NCBI RefSeq assembly: GCF_007362475.1
Contig: NZ_CP041687.1
Span: forward strand, 2,170,001-2,234,000
Origin: Chryseobacterium sp. SNU WT5
Lineage (GTDB): Bacteria; Bacteroidota; Bacteroidia; Flavobacteriales; Weeksellaceae
Length of the DNA stretch: 64,000 nucleotides
Direction: 5' to 3'
Below the pieces are notes generated by a model that saw nothing but the letters and a program-made list of their open reading frames with translations, did no database searches and was not told the origin of the DNA. The stretch's first letter is position 1. Each line of letters begins with the position of its first letter. Position numbers and translations under genes: made by a program. Shown piece by piece: positions 54,022 to 62,333 of the stretch.

Positions 54022-55899
54022 ATGAATTACATTTCAGCCGAAAATCTAACGAAATCTTACGGGGTAAAAACGCTTTTCAGAGACATTACTTTCCACATTA
54101 ATGAAGGTGATAAAATTGCCATTGTTGCAAAAAACGGTTCTGGTAAATCGACTTTGCTCAAAATTTTAATGGGTAACGAAATTGCAGATTCTGGGACAGT
54201 CGTTATTAATAAAGATATTCAGGTTGTTTTATTTGATCAGGAAATTGATTTTGAAGGCGAGCTGAATGTTGAAGAGTTTATGATGACTTTGGATTCTGCA
54301 CCGATTATGGCTTTGAAAAATTACCATCACGCGCTGATTTCTGAAAATCCAGACGATATGGATAAAGCGCTGAATGAAATGGAAATTCACGAAGCTTGGG
54401 ATTTGGAAAATGAGATGAGTCAGATTTTGAGTCAGTTGAAAATTACGGACTTGACTTCGAAAATGAAAACCCTTTCCGGTGGTCAGATTAAAAGAGTTGC
54501 CTTGGCAAAACTTTTGGTAGAAACGCGTGCACAACACCGTCATACGTTATTGATTATGGATGAGCCAACCAACCACTTGGATGTTGATATGGTGGAATGG
54601 CTGGAGAATTATTTATCAAAAGCAATGGTTACTTTGCTTCTGGTAACTCACGACAGGTATTTCCTGGACGCTGTTTGTGATATTATTTGGGAAATTGAAG
54701 ATTTCAATATGTATGTCCACAACGGAAGTTATGGAACTTATTTGGAGAACAAAATTATCCGCGAAGACAATATGAACTCTACGATTGATAAAGCGCAAAA
54801 CCTTTACCGCAAGGAATTGGAGTGGATGCGTCGTCAACCGAAAGCGCGTACCACGAAGTCTAAATCAAGACAAGATGATTTTTACGAAACGGAAAAAATT
54901 GCAAAAACAGACACTAGAAAAGAGAAGTTAGAATTGGATTTTGAGATGAAACGTCTGGGATCAAAAATCTTGGAATTGCATGATATTAATAAAAGCTACG
55001 GTGATAATTTATTATTAAAAGATTTTTCTTACCAATTTCAACGTGGTGAAAAAGTAGGAATTGTTGGAAAAAATGGTGCCGGAAAATCGACGCTTTTGAA
55101 TATTATTCAAGGTTTAGAGCCTTATGATTCTGGTTCTATTGAAACAGGAGAAACCATTAAATTCGGTTACTTCGCCCAAAAAGGATTAAAGTATAAAGAA
55201 GATCAGCGAGTGATTGACTTTATTAAAGATATTTCAGAAAATTTCCCTTTGGCAAACGGAAGAACGATTTCTGCCTCGCAGTTTTTGCGTCTCTTCTTAT
55301 TTGACGATCAAACGCAATATGCACCGATTTCGAAACTTTCGGGTGGTGAAAAAAGGAGATTACACCTGATGCATGTGTTGTATCAAAATCCTAATTTCCT
55401 AATCTTTGATGAGCCAACTAATGATTTGGATTTACCAACGTTGACGGTTTTAGAGAATTTTTTGTTGCAATTTCAGGGAAGTTTGATTATCGTTTCTCAC
55501 GATAGATACTTCATGGATCGAATTGTTGATCATATTTTAGCTTTTGAAGGAAATGGCATTATTAAAGACTTTGTTGGGACATTCTCGGAATACCGTGATA
55601 AGAAAGCACAGGATCAAAATAAAAAGGTAGCTGCACCTGTTGTAGAATCTCCCAAGAAAGTGGAAGCACCTAAATCGTCTGAGACTATTGCTGTTAAAAA
55701 ATTATCTTTTAAAGAGCAACAGGAATTAAAAGATATCGACAGGGAAATGCCAAAGTTGGAAAAACAGCGTACAGAAATTTTAGCAAAGCTCAATAATGAA
55801 ACTGATTACGGTAAAATAGCTGAATTCTCTAAAAGTTTAGAAGATATTTCAGATAAACTTCAGGAATTAGAAATGCGTTGGTTGGAACTTCAGGATTAA
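54022..55899 (+). CDS. ABC-F family ATPase (Uup-like)
   Basis: A 625-residue protein with two ABC ATPase modules and no membrane segments. Module 1 has Walker A KNGSGKST, signature LSGGQIKRVALAKLL and Walker B LLIMDEPTNHLD. Module 2 has GKNGAGKST, LSGGEKRRLHLM and FLIFDEPTNDLD. A linker between them and a C-terminal coiled coil (about 540-625) match the Uup subgroup. ABC-F proteins act on ribosomes. An antibiotic-resistance role is not indicated. Confidence 0.94.
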   Translation: MNYISAENLTKSYGVKTLFRDITFHINEGDKIAIVAKNGSGKSTLLKILMGNEIADSGTVVINKDIQVVLFDQEIDFEGELNVEEFMMTLDSAPIMALKNYHHALISENPDDMDKALNEMEIHEAWDLENEMSQILSQLKITDLTSKMKTLSGGQIKRVALAKLLVETRAQHRHTLLIMDEPTNHLDVDMVEWLENYLSKAMVTLLLVTHDRYFLDAVCDIIWEIEDFNMYVHNGSYGTYLENKIIREDNMNSTIDKAQNLYRKELEWMRRQPKARTTKSKSRQDDFYETEKIAKTDTRKEKLELDFEMKRLGSKILELHDINKSYGDNLLLKDFSYQFQRGEKVGIVGKNGAGKSTLLNIIQGLEPYDSGSIETGETIKFGYFAQKGLKYKEDQRVIDFIKDISENFPLANGRTISASQFLRLFLFDDQTQYAPISKLSGGEKRRLHLMHVLYQNPNFLIFDEPTNDLDLPTLTVLENFLLQFQGSLIIVSHDRYFMDRIVDHILAFEGNGIIKDFVGTFSEYRDKKAQDQNKKVAAPVVESPKKVEAPKSSETIAVKKLSFKEQQELKDIDREMPKLEKQRTEILAKLNNETDYGKIAEFSKSLEDISDKLQELEMRWLELQD

Positions 55900-55935
55900 T
55901 TGCAAAAATTGATTTACGGAAGATTTATATATCAC

Positions 55936-55971
55936 AAGACGGGCTTTTGCTCGTTTTTTTTTTTTTTTTTT
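55936..55971 (+). terminator. Terminator after the ABC-F gene with 18-T tract
   Basis: AAGACGGGC pairs with GCTCGTTTT (G-T wobbles) around a TTTT loop, followed by an uninterrupted run of 18 T residues ending at 55971. The length of this run could be affected by sequencing error. Confidence 0.85.
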
Positions 55972-56160
55972 CTTATTGCAATCTCCGAATTCATTAATTT
56001 CTATTTTTTCAGTTATTTAAGTGCCTTGAAGCAATATATAGGGAGAGACACTATGTTTTAAGCAAAATCGTAATAAGATTTTATGAATTTTATCCCATTA
56101 GGTTGTTTTTATTTAATTTTTAAAAACCTTTTGCTTTCTTTGTATCAAAAATTTTTAAAG

Positions 56161-57537
56161 ATGAGTACCGACCAGAAATTAGAAGCTAAATACGGACTTT
56201 TTACCGCCGTTTCCATGGTTATAGGGCAAGTGATAGGTTCTGGCATTTTCTTTAAGGTGGATGATGTATTATTAGCGACGCAGGGAAATACTTTAGCCGG
56301 ACTTTTAGGATTTTTAATTGTTGGTATAAGTGTGGTATTTGCAGGCATTTCGATGGCGAATTATGCTGAAATACTACCTCAGGGCGGCGGGATTCTCAAT
56401 TATGTGAATTATAGATTCGGAGCCACCGCAAGTTATTTTGTAGGCTGGATGTATATGAGTTTGTTCTATCCCGCGCTTACGGCTGTTCTTTTTACGGTTT
56501 CGGGAATTTACATTGCACACTTACTGGCAGAGTTCATGAATTTCGAACCGACGAATATACATTTTGTACTTATTGGTTTTGTTAATTTAGGCATCTTTTT
56601 CTTTATTAATATCTTTCGACCAAAGAGTAGTGGGATTTTTCAACAGATGACAACCGTTTTGAAAGTTTTACCTCTTATTTTTATCGCATCGCTTGGAATT
56701 TTGAGTCTTGTCAAAGGCAATGTAAGTGAAGTGAATACTTTTACACAAATAGGAACTGGCGTGCAAAATCAGTCTTTTATCTTATTGGTTGCAGCGAGTT
56801 TTATTCCGATTTCGTTTGCTTTTGACGGTTGGTATATTGCCACCCAGATTTCAGGTGAGATTAAAAATTCCAGTAAAAACCTGCCGAAAGCTTTAATTAT
56901 AGGAACAATTTCCGTGATGGTCATTTATATTGCTTACTATTTAGGAATCGTTTTTCGAATGAGTGGCGAAGAAATTATTCAGTTAAAAGATACTTATATC
57001 ACGGAATTTGCGAGAAAAATAGCTTCTAATTCAGGTGCGTTGATCATGCAGCTCTTTATTATTATTTCCGTTTTAGGAACTTCAAATGGATTGTTATTAG
57101 CCACTATTCGGGTGCCGTACCAGTTTTCTGACTTAGAAAAATCCAAGAAATTCCTGAACTTAGATAAAGTGAATGAAAATACTAAAATGCCTGTCAATAG
57201 TGCGATTTTTGGTGCATCTTTAATTGTTTTTTATCTCGCTGTTTACTATATCAGTAATACAAACGCGTTTTTTTTAGAGAAAAATTTTGACCTTTCTGCG
57301 ATTCCCATCATTTTTATTTATTTGGTAAATGGTGCTTTATTCGTAGGATTGTTTCGGTTATTTAAAAAGAAGGTCTTTAGTAGAAATTTATTTTTCAAAA
57401 AAGTAATGGCTGTTATTGCTGTGCTGGGAATCGGGGTTGTGCTTGCAGGTACTTTTAGTGCACCTAATGGAATGTTGTATTTTGTAGTTAATATCCTCTT
57501 TTTTCTTACCGGATTTCTTCTGATAAAGAAAGCATGA
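56161..57537 (+). CDS. APC family amino acid permease
   Basis: A 458-residue membrane protein with about twelve helices. It begins with the family start KYGLFTAVSMVIGQVIGSGIFF, the unwound helix-1 motif GSGIF included, and continues with PQGGGILNYVNYRFG and FDGWYIATQISGEIKN typical of the LAT-like exchangers. Substrate is not assigned. ATG 56161 is preferred over an upstream ATG at 56083, which would add 26 hydrophobic residues ahead of the family start. It appears monocistronic. Confidence 0.9.
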   Translation: MSTDQKLEAKYGLFTAVSMVIGQVIGSGIFFKVDDVLLATQGNTLAGLLGFLIVGISVVFAGISMANYAEILPQGGGILNYVNYRFGATASYFVGWMYMSLFYPALTAVLFTVSGIYIAHLLAEFMNFEPTNIHFVLIGFVNLGIFFFINIFRPKSSGIFQQMTTVLKVLPLIFIASLGILSLVKGNVSEVNTFTQIGTGVQNQSFILLVAASFIPISFAFDGWYIATQISGEIKNSSKNLPKALIIGTISVMVIYIAYYLGIVFRMSGEEIIQLKDTYITEFARKIASNSGALIMQLFIIISVLGTSNGLLLATIRVPYQFSDLEKSKKFLNLDKVNENTKMPVNSAIFGASLIVFYLAVYYISNTNAFFLEKNFDLSAIPIIFIYLVNGALFVGLFRLFKKKVFSRNLFFKKVMAVIAVLGIGVVLAGTFSAPNGMLYFVVNILFFLTGFLLIKKA

Positions 57538-57594
57538 TAAATGTCATTTCCGTTAAATTATACTCATTTTCAGTGATTTATAGATCAATCTTCG

Positions 57595-57608
57595 ATTCTA
57601 TTTAGAAT
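57595..57608 (+). promoter_or_regulatory. Candidate operator palindrome upstream of the siderophore receptor
   Basis: ATTCTA-TT-TAGAAT is a perfect 6-2-6 palindrome 15 bases upstream of the TTG box of the receptor promoter. A metal-responsive repressor site is conceivable for an iron-uptake gene, but this does not match a known Fur box well. Confidence 0.25.
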
Positions 57609-57622
57609 AATTAAAGATAAGC

Positions 57623-57653
57623 TTGCATAAGAGTAGATGCTTTTCTATTTTTG
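57623..57653 (+). promoter_or_regulatory. Two-box Bacteroidota promoter of the siderophore receptor
   Basis: TTG at 57623-57625, a 20-base spacer, and TATTTTTG at 57646-57653, 37 bases before the ATG at 57691. Confidence 0.7.
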
Positions 57654-57690
57654 CATCGTTATTTTAATTCAGTCTAAATAAAAACGTTCT

Positions 57691-59910
57691 ATGAAAAAAC
57701 AGTTAATTTCACTCGGAGCCTTGATTATTGTATCCTCTGTAAGTGCACAGATGCAATTTAAGCCGCAAAGTGATACCATTAGAATTCAGCAAATCGAAGA
57801 TATTAACCTGCACAAAACAGGGAATCCTAATAAAGCAAAACCGATGTCGTCTAAGTCAAATTTGACGATCATGGAAAATCCACAACCGGTTGCTATTGTT
57901 ACCCATGAAATTATTGAGCAACAACAGTCAAAACAGTTGAGTGATGTTCTTCAAAATGTAAACGGACTATATATTACTTCTTCCAGAGGAAATTCTCAAG
58001 ACAGTTTTGGTGGGAGAGGTTTTAATTTTGGAAACGATAATATCTTCAAGAATGGAGCAAGAGTAAATAGCGGTGTTTTCCCCGAGGTTTCTGGTCTGGA
58101 AAGAGTAGAGGTCTTAAAAGGTGGAAATGCGATGCTTTACGGAAATGTTGCAGCGGGTGGTGTTGTAAATTTAATTACGAAGAAACCAAGGTTTGATTTT
58201 GGTGGAAGTGTTGGACTAAGCGGTGGAAGCTGGAATAATTACAAATCGACCGTCGACTTTTACGGACCGTTGTCTAAATCTGTAGCTTTCCGCGTAAACG
58301 GAGCTTATGAAACTGCTGACAGCTTTCGAGATGTAGTTGAATCTCAAAAATATTATTTCAATCCATCCTTTTTATTTAATATCGGAGAAAATTCACAGTT
58401 AATCGTAGAAGCAGATTATTTAAAGAATGACTTTACACCCGATTTCGGAATTGGATCAATTACCAATAAAGATGGGTCTTACTCTATGAATAACTTGTTA
58501 TCAAGAAAAGATTTTGTAGGTGCAGACTGGCAATTTCAAAATGTAGAACAGGCTACGACTGGAATTACTTTTAACCATCAGTTTAGTGATGTCTGGACTT
58601 TAAATGCCGTAGCTTCTTATCAGAATTATACCAAGGATTATTTTTCTTCAGAGAGAGTACAATGGGGTTATGCAACCCCTGCAGCAACTCGTTTATCTTG
58701 GAAAAGACCTATTAACAGAACCTATGCTGAGCAAAATTACACTTCATTGCAGGTTAATTTGAATGGTGAATTTAAAACTGGAAGCGTTAATCATAAAGTT
58801 TTAGTTGGAACAGATGGTGATTATGGAACCAATGATTCTTACGCCTACAATCTTTCTCAAACTCAATATGGAACTAATGGCAGCACCAACGGAACAATCT
58901 ATTTAGATGATCCTTCAACGTGGGCTTCAGGAGCAATGCCAGATGCTGTTAGAAAAGATAGAAACAGAATTCCAACCCAAAGATTTGGAGTTTATGCACA
59001 GGATTATATTGAACTTTCAGATAAATTTAAAGTTTTGGCCGGTTTAAGATGGTCTTATATTGAGAATAAGGATTCAGAAAAAACAACTTTCGCAAACAAC
59101 GAAACTGCATATTCTGATGGTACGGTTGACAGAGCTTTTTCTCCAAAAGCAGGTTTGGTCTATATGCCGAATGATAATTTATCTCTTTTCGCAACCTACA
59201 CCAACTCATTCTCGGCAAATACAGGCGAAGATGCAGTAACTGGTTTGGCTTTAAAACCTTCTTTAATCGATCAGTTTGAAGTGGGAATGAAACATAATTT
59301 CTGGAATAATGCAGTAGCACTGAATTTATCAGTATATCAAATTGAAAACAGAAACTTTTATCAAACGGCTGAAATGAAAGATGGTCTTCCAAACAGTAAT
59401 TCTATTTATAAAGAGTTCGCTGGAAAAATGAGAAGCAGAGGTGTTGAATTAGACATCACCGGAAATCCTTATCCGAACCTGTCGATCATCGCCGGAGCGT
59501 CTTATAACCATTCTGTTTATTTAGATACGCCCGCAGATTTTGGATATGTTGAGAATCAAAGGTTAGTAAGAACTCCTGCAACCACTGCGAATGCTTCAGT
59601 TTTTTATACTTTCACCAATTACGTAAAAGGTCTTAGATTAGGAGCAAGTGCCTACTATGTTGGAGATCGAATCGCAGGTTGGAACGATACTAAAAAAACG
59701 TTAGTAGATAGAAATGGTGTTTCACGATTTTTAGAGGTTGGCGACTACGTTACGGCAGCAGTTTCTGTAGGATATGACTGGAATAAATTCTCTGTTATGG
59801 GGAAAGTGGGGAACTTATTCGACACGGTAGATTATAACTATCACGAAAATTATTCAGTAAACCCAATTACTCCGAGAAATTTCTATTTGACCTTAACGTA
59901 CAAATTATAA
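57691..59910 (+). CDS. TonB-dependent siderophore receptor
   Basis: A 739-residue outer-membrane protein. The signal peptide is about 1-19 (ending VSAQ), and a plug domain covers about 60-170 with LSDVLQNVNGLYI, GRGFNF and the VERVEVLKGGNAMLYGNVAAGGVVNLITKK region. The remainder is a 22-stranded barrel ending in YLTLTYKL with a terminal aromatic/Leu pattern. The overall form is the FhuA/FpvA class, so it imports a ferric siderophore; which one is not clear. A PepSY-like inner-membrane gene follows after a hairpin. Confidence 0.93.
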   Translation: MKKQLISLGALIIVSSVSAQMQFKPQSDTIRIQQIEDINLHKTGNPNKAKPMSSKSNLTIMENPQPVAIVTHEIIEQQQSKQLSDVLQNVNGLYITSSRGNSQDSFGGRGFNFGNDNIFKNGARVNSGVFPEVSGLERVEVLKGGNAMLYGNVAAGGVVNLITKKPRFDFGGSVGLSGGSWNNYKSTVDFYGPLSKSVAFRVNGAYETADSFRDVVESQKYYFNPSFLFNIGENSQLIVEADYLKNDFTPDFGIGSITNKDGSYSMNNLLSRKDFVGADWQFQNVEQATTGITFNHQFSDVWTLNAVASYQNYTKDYFSSERVQWGYATPAATRLSWKRPINRTYAEQNYTSLQVNLNGEFKTGSVNHKVLVGTDGDYGTNDSYAYNLSQTQYGTNGSTNGTIYLDDPSTWASGAMPDAVRKDRNRIPTQRFGVYAQDYIELSDKFKVLAGLRWSYIENKDSEKTTFANNETAYSDGTVDRAFSPKAGLVYMPNDNLSLFATYTNSFSANTGEDAVTGLALKPSLIDQFEVGMKHNFWNNAVALNLSVYQIENRNFYQTAEMKDGLPNSNSIYKEFAGKMRSRGVELDITGNPYPNLSIIAGASYNHSVYLDTPADFGYVENQRLVRTPATTANASVFYTFTNYVKGLRLGASAYYVGDRIAGWNDTKKTLVDRNGVSRFLEVGDYVTAAVSVGYDWNKFSVMGKVGNLFDTVDYNYHENYSVNPITPRNFYLTLTYKL

Positions 59911-59945
59911 TAAAATACTTTTTTCATATCAATTTAATTCATAGT

Positions 59946-59985
59946 AACAGCAGTGGGAATTTCGGTTTCCACTTCTGTTATTTTC
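59946..59985 (+). terminator. Hairpin between the receptor and PepSY-type genes
   Basis: AACAGCAGTGGGAA pairs with TTTCCACTTCTGTT (one mismatch, one G-T pair) around a 6-base loop, then TATTTT. It may reduce transcription into the next gene. Confidence 0.7.
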
Positions 59986-60013
59986 AGATAAAAAAACAAA
60001 AAAACAGAAAATT

Positions 60014-60532
60014 ATGGCAAAAATTAAAGACACCAAGACGTTCATGCGAATAACGCACCGTTATTTAGGATATTTCGCAGCGGGAATAATGGTGGTTTAT
60101 TCATTGAGTGGAGTATTATTGATTTACCGTGATACCAATTTCCTGAAAAAAGAAAATAAAACAGAAATCGTATTGAAACCCAATATGACGGAAAAGGAAC
60201 TGGCGAAAGAAATCAAAATGAAAAATGTTGAGTTCGAACCTGGGGAAAGTGCTTTAAAAACTTTTAAGCAGGGAACTTACAATTCACAAACGGGTGAAGC
60301 GAAATACAGCAAAATGCAGTTGCCATTTGTTTTGGAAAAATTTAATCAATTACATAAATCAACATCAACTCATCGATATGCGTCGTTGAATACGGTTTTT
60401 GGTCTGGTGTTATTTTTCTTTGTTATCTCCTCTTTCTGGATGTTCAATTTCAAATCTAAAGCTTTTCGCCGGGGGATGATTTACGCCGGAATTGGTTTTG
60501 TGCTGGCTTTGATTATGGTGTTCTTTCAGTAG
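60014..60532 (+). CDS. PepSY-associated membrane protein (iron-uptake neighbour)
   Basis: A 172-residue protein with an N-terminal helix (FMRITHRYLGYFAAGIMVVYSLSGVLL, residues about 10-36), an exposed loop of about 65 residues, and two C-terminal helices (about 117-140 and 148-170). The RITHRYLGY start and SGVLLIYRD are typical of PepSY-associated transmembrane proteins that lie next to siderophore receptors and are thought to reduce or release ferric siderophore iron. It is short compared with full PepSY proteins (about 350-400), so it represents only part of that architecture. Confidence 0.75.
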   Translation: MAKIKDTKTFMRITHRYLGYFAAGIMVVYSLSGVLLIYRDTNFLKKENKTEIVLKPNMTEKELAKEIKMKNVEFEPGESALKTFKQGTYNSQTGEAKYSKMQLPFVLEKFNQLHKSTSTHRYASLNTVFGLVLFFFVISSFWMFNFKSKAFRRGMIYAGIGFVLALIMVFFQ

Positions 60533-60553
60533 TTTTTGCAGCTGCAGAATTTT

Positions 60554-60579
60554 TTAACCACAAAGGCACAAAGTTTTTT
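60554..60579 (+). repeat. Second intergenic repeat, family R2, copy 2
   Basis: Begins TTAACCACAAAGGCACAAAG and ends in a T run. It is a relative, in the other orientation, of the sequence at 47774-47797. Confidence 0.45.
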
Positions 60580-60756
60580 AAGGGGACAAATGAATCTGAT
60601 AAGTTTTAGTTTAATGCAAAGTTCATCAAGGATTGCAGATATTAATTTTCAAATGGAATTTTAAGTGAACTTACTAACTTCATTAAACCTTAATGCTGAG
60701 TTTTTTCCATTTAAAATCTTTAATTTTAAATCTAAAATTGTTTGATAGCAGAATCT

Positions 60757-60847
60757 CTAGCCCTGATTGAACGGCATGTTTGAGCTCTCCCAAGCGAAGG
60801 AAGAAGCGCAGGAGGGAAGCGAGTAGTGAAAGCAGGTTCCTGGCTCC
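60757..60847. repeat. Degenerate intergenic repeat, family R1, copy B
   Basis: Begins CTAGCCCTGATTGAACGG and ends GTGAAAGCAGGTTCCTGGCTCC. It shares the opening motif with copies A, C and D and the AAAGC(A/G)GG end motif with copy A. Confidence 0.65.
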
Positions 60848-60888
60848 TAAAAAATAAATATTCGGTTGTAAATATTCACGTAATGAGA

Positions 60889-60918
60889 TTGTTGGATTAA
60901 TAATTTTGATTATCTTTG
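60889..60918 (+). promoter_or_regulatory. Two-box Bacteroidota promoter of rpsP
   Basis: TTG at 60889-60891, a 19-base spacer, then TATCTTTG at 60911-60918. Transcription would begin near 60925, leaving a leader of about 60 bases before the rpsP ATG. Confidence 0.75.
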
Positions 60919-60934
60919 CACCCTTATAAATAAC

Positions 60935-60972
60935 CGGGACGAGTTCCCATAATTAATCGGGACGAGTTCCCA
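60935..60972 (+). promoter_or_regulatory. Tandem hairpin repeats in the rpsP leader
   Basis: CGGGACGAGTTCCCA occurs twice (60935-60949 and 60958-60972), 23 bases apart start to start. Each copy can form GGGA-CGAGT-TCCC. The two hairpins fill most of the leader and end 15 bases before the rpsP ATG. A translational control element for S16 is possible; it could also be a chance short duplication. Confidence 0.5.
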
Positions 60973-60987
60973 CAAATTCAAACATTT

Positions 60988-61689
60988 ATGTCAGTAAAAA
61001 TTAGATTACAAAGACACGGTAAAAAAGGAAAACCTTTCTACCACATCGTAGTTGCCGATGCAAGAGCAAGTAGAGATGGAAAATTCATCGAAAAAATCGG
61101 TACTTACAATCCAATTACTAACCCAGCAGTTATTGAACTTAACGTAGATTCTGCAGTAAAATGGTTAGAAAATGGAGCGCAGCCAACTGATACCGCTCGT
61201 GCTATTCTTTCTTACAAAGGAGTTCTTTACAAAAGACACTTACAAGGTGGAGTTGCAAAAGGTGCTTTTGATCAAGAAGCAGCTGACAGCAAATTTGCAG
61301 CTTGGTTAGAAGGAAAAGACAAACAGGTTCTTGGTAAAAAAGACGGTTTGGCAAAATCTAAAGACGATGCTAAAAAAGCAGCTTTAGAAGCTGAAGCAAA
61401 AGTAAACCAAGGTAGATTAGATGCTGCACAGAAATTGGTTGACGATGCAAAAGCTGAAGCTGATGCTAAATTAGCAGAAGAAAAAGCGGCAGAAGATGCT
61501 AAAGTTGCAGAAGCAAAAGCAGCTGAAGAAGCAGCTAATGCACCTGCAGAAGATAAATCTGTTGTAGAAAACGTAGCAGAAACTTTAGGTGGAGCAGCAG
61601 CTGCAGTTGAAGGTGCTGTTGATTCTGTAAAAGAAACAGTAGCAAACGTTACTGAGAAATTAACAGGAACTGACGAAGCTAAAGCTTAA
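60988..61689 (+). CDS. rpsP: 30S ribosomal protein S16 with long C-terminal extension
   Basis: A 233-residue protein. Residues 1 to about 85 are the normal S16 core ([29 protein letters not shown]). The following 145 or so residues are Ala, Lys, Glu and Asp-rich with a helical pattern ([20 protein letters not shown]), ending in a more disordered tail. E. coli S16 has 82 residues, and other Bacteroidota have extensions of varying length. The core is certain; the function of the tail is not known. It is separated from rimM by a terminator and a new promoter. Confidence 0.96.
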   Translation: MSVKIRLQRHGKKGKPFYHIVVADARASRDGKFIEKIGTYNPITNPAVIELNVDSAVKWLENGAQPTDTARAILSYKGVLYKRHLQGGVAKGAFDQEAADSKFAAWLEGKDKQVLGKKDGLAKSKDDAKKAALEAEAKVNQGRLDAAQKLVDDAKAEADAKLAEEKAAEDAKVAEAKAAEEAANAPAEDKSVVENVAETLGGAAAAVEGAVDSVKETVANVTEKLTGTDEAKA

Positions 61690-61713
61690 TAAATTTCTTA
61701 TTTAAGAATTATG

Positions 61714-61740
61714 AAGGCGTCATTTTTGACGCCTTTATTA
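61714..61740 (+). terminator. Rho-independent terminator after rpsP
   Basis: A perfect 9-base stem AAGGCGTCA/TGACGCCTT with a TTTT loop, followed by TATTATTTT, 25 bases past the rpsP stop. Confidence 0.88.
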
Positions 61741-61753
61741 TTTTAAAACTATT

Positions 61754-61761
61754 TATATTTG
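61754..61761 (+). promoter_or_regulatory. -7 box (TATATTTG) of rimM
   Basis: TATATTTG ends 4 bases before ATG 61766, just after the rpsP terminator. rimM is therefore likely transcribed separately from rpsP. Confidence 0.5.
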
Positions 61762-61765
61762 CATC

Positions 61766-62308
61766 ATGAAAAAAGAAGATTGCTATTTTTTAGGGAAGAT
61801 TACCCGCAGACACGGACTGCATGGAAATGTATTCTTGAAACTGGATACTGACCAACCTGAAATGTATTCAAAATTAGACACCGTATTTGTTGATATCAAC
61901 GGATTATTGGTGCCTTTTTTCATTGCTAAACAAGCTTGGAGCAAAGGTGAAACGCTGATTGTTTCTTTCAAGAATTCAACTGAAGCTTTGGTAGATCAGG
62001 TTGTGGGAAAAGATGTTTATCTCCCTTTATCTGGCTTACCCAAACTTACCGGAAACAAGTTTTATTATCACGAAGTCGTAGGTTTCGAAATCCGCGAAGA
62101 AGATGGCAAATCTTGTGGAATCATTGAGACGATTAATGACCAAACCGGTCAACACTATTTCGTGCTTAATCTAGGCGGTAAACAAATCGTTATTCCTATC
62201 ATCAGAGATTGGATTCTTGAATTGAATCGCGAAGAAAAATTCTTGAAAATGTCCTTACCCGAAGGTTTGATGGATGTGTTCTTGGTTCCTTCAAAGAAAG
62301 ACGAGTAA
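61766..62308 (+). CDS. rimM: Ribosome maturation factor RimM
   Basis: A 180-residue protein that assists 30S head assembly (16S processing). The N-terminal beta-barrel begins FLGKITRRHGLHGNVFLK (about 8-25), and the C-terminal PRC-type barrel has YYHEVVGF and VLNLGGKQIVIPII, ending in LPEGLMDVF. All of the family's conserved sites that I can recognise are present. It follows rpsP as in many genomes but has its own promoter-like box. Confidence 0.95.
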   Translation: MKKEDCYFLGKITRRHGLHGNVFLKLDTDQPEMYSKLDTVFVDINGLLVPFFIAKQAWSKGETLIVSFKNSTEALVDQVVGKDVYLPLSGLPKLTGNKFYYHEVVGFEIREEDGKSCGIIETINDQTGQHYFVLNLGGKQIVIPIIRDWILELNREEKFLKMSLPEGLMDVFLVPSKKDE

Positions 62309-62333
62309 ATTTTTTTATTTTTTAGGGCGATAA

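Larger units (their letters stand above)
60533..60888. other. Intergenic region holding two repeats
   Basis: About 450 bases lie between the PepSY-type gene and rpsP. They hold repeat R2 copy 2, an AT-rich stretch without a credible frame, and repeat R1 copy B, followed by the rpsP promoter. Confidence 0.6.

Noticed and set aside
54022-55899. ABC-F protein as an antibiotic resistance factor
   Set aside because: Its C-terminal coiled coil and linker match the housekeeping Uup type, and no resistance context is present.
60935-60972. The two identical 15-base units as a CRISPR seed or array
   Set aside because: Only two copies, the spacing is 8 bases, and each unit is a self-complementary hairpin in a leader. 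There are no spacers and no cas genes.
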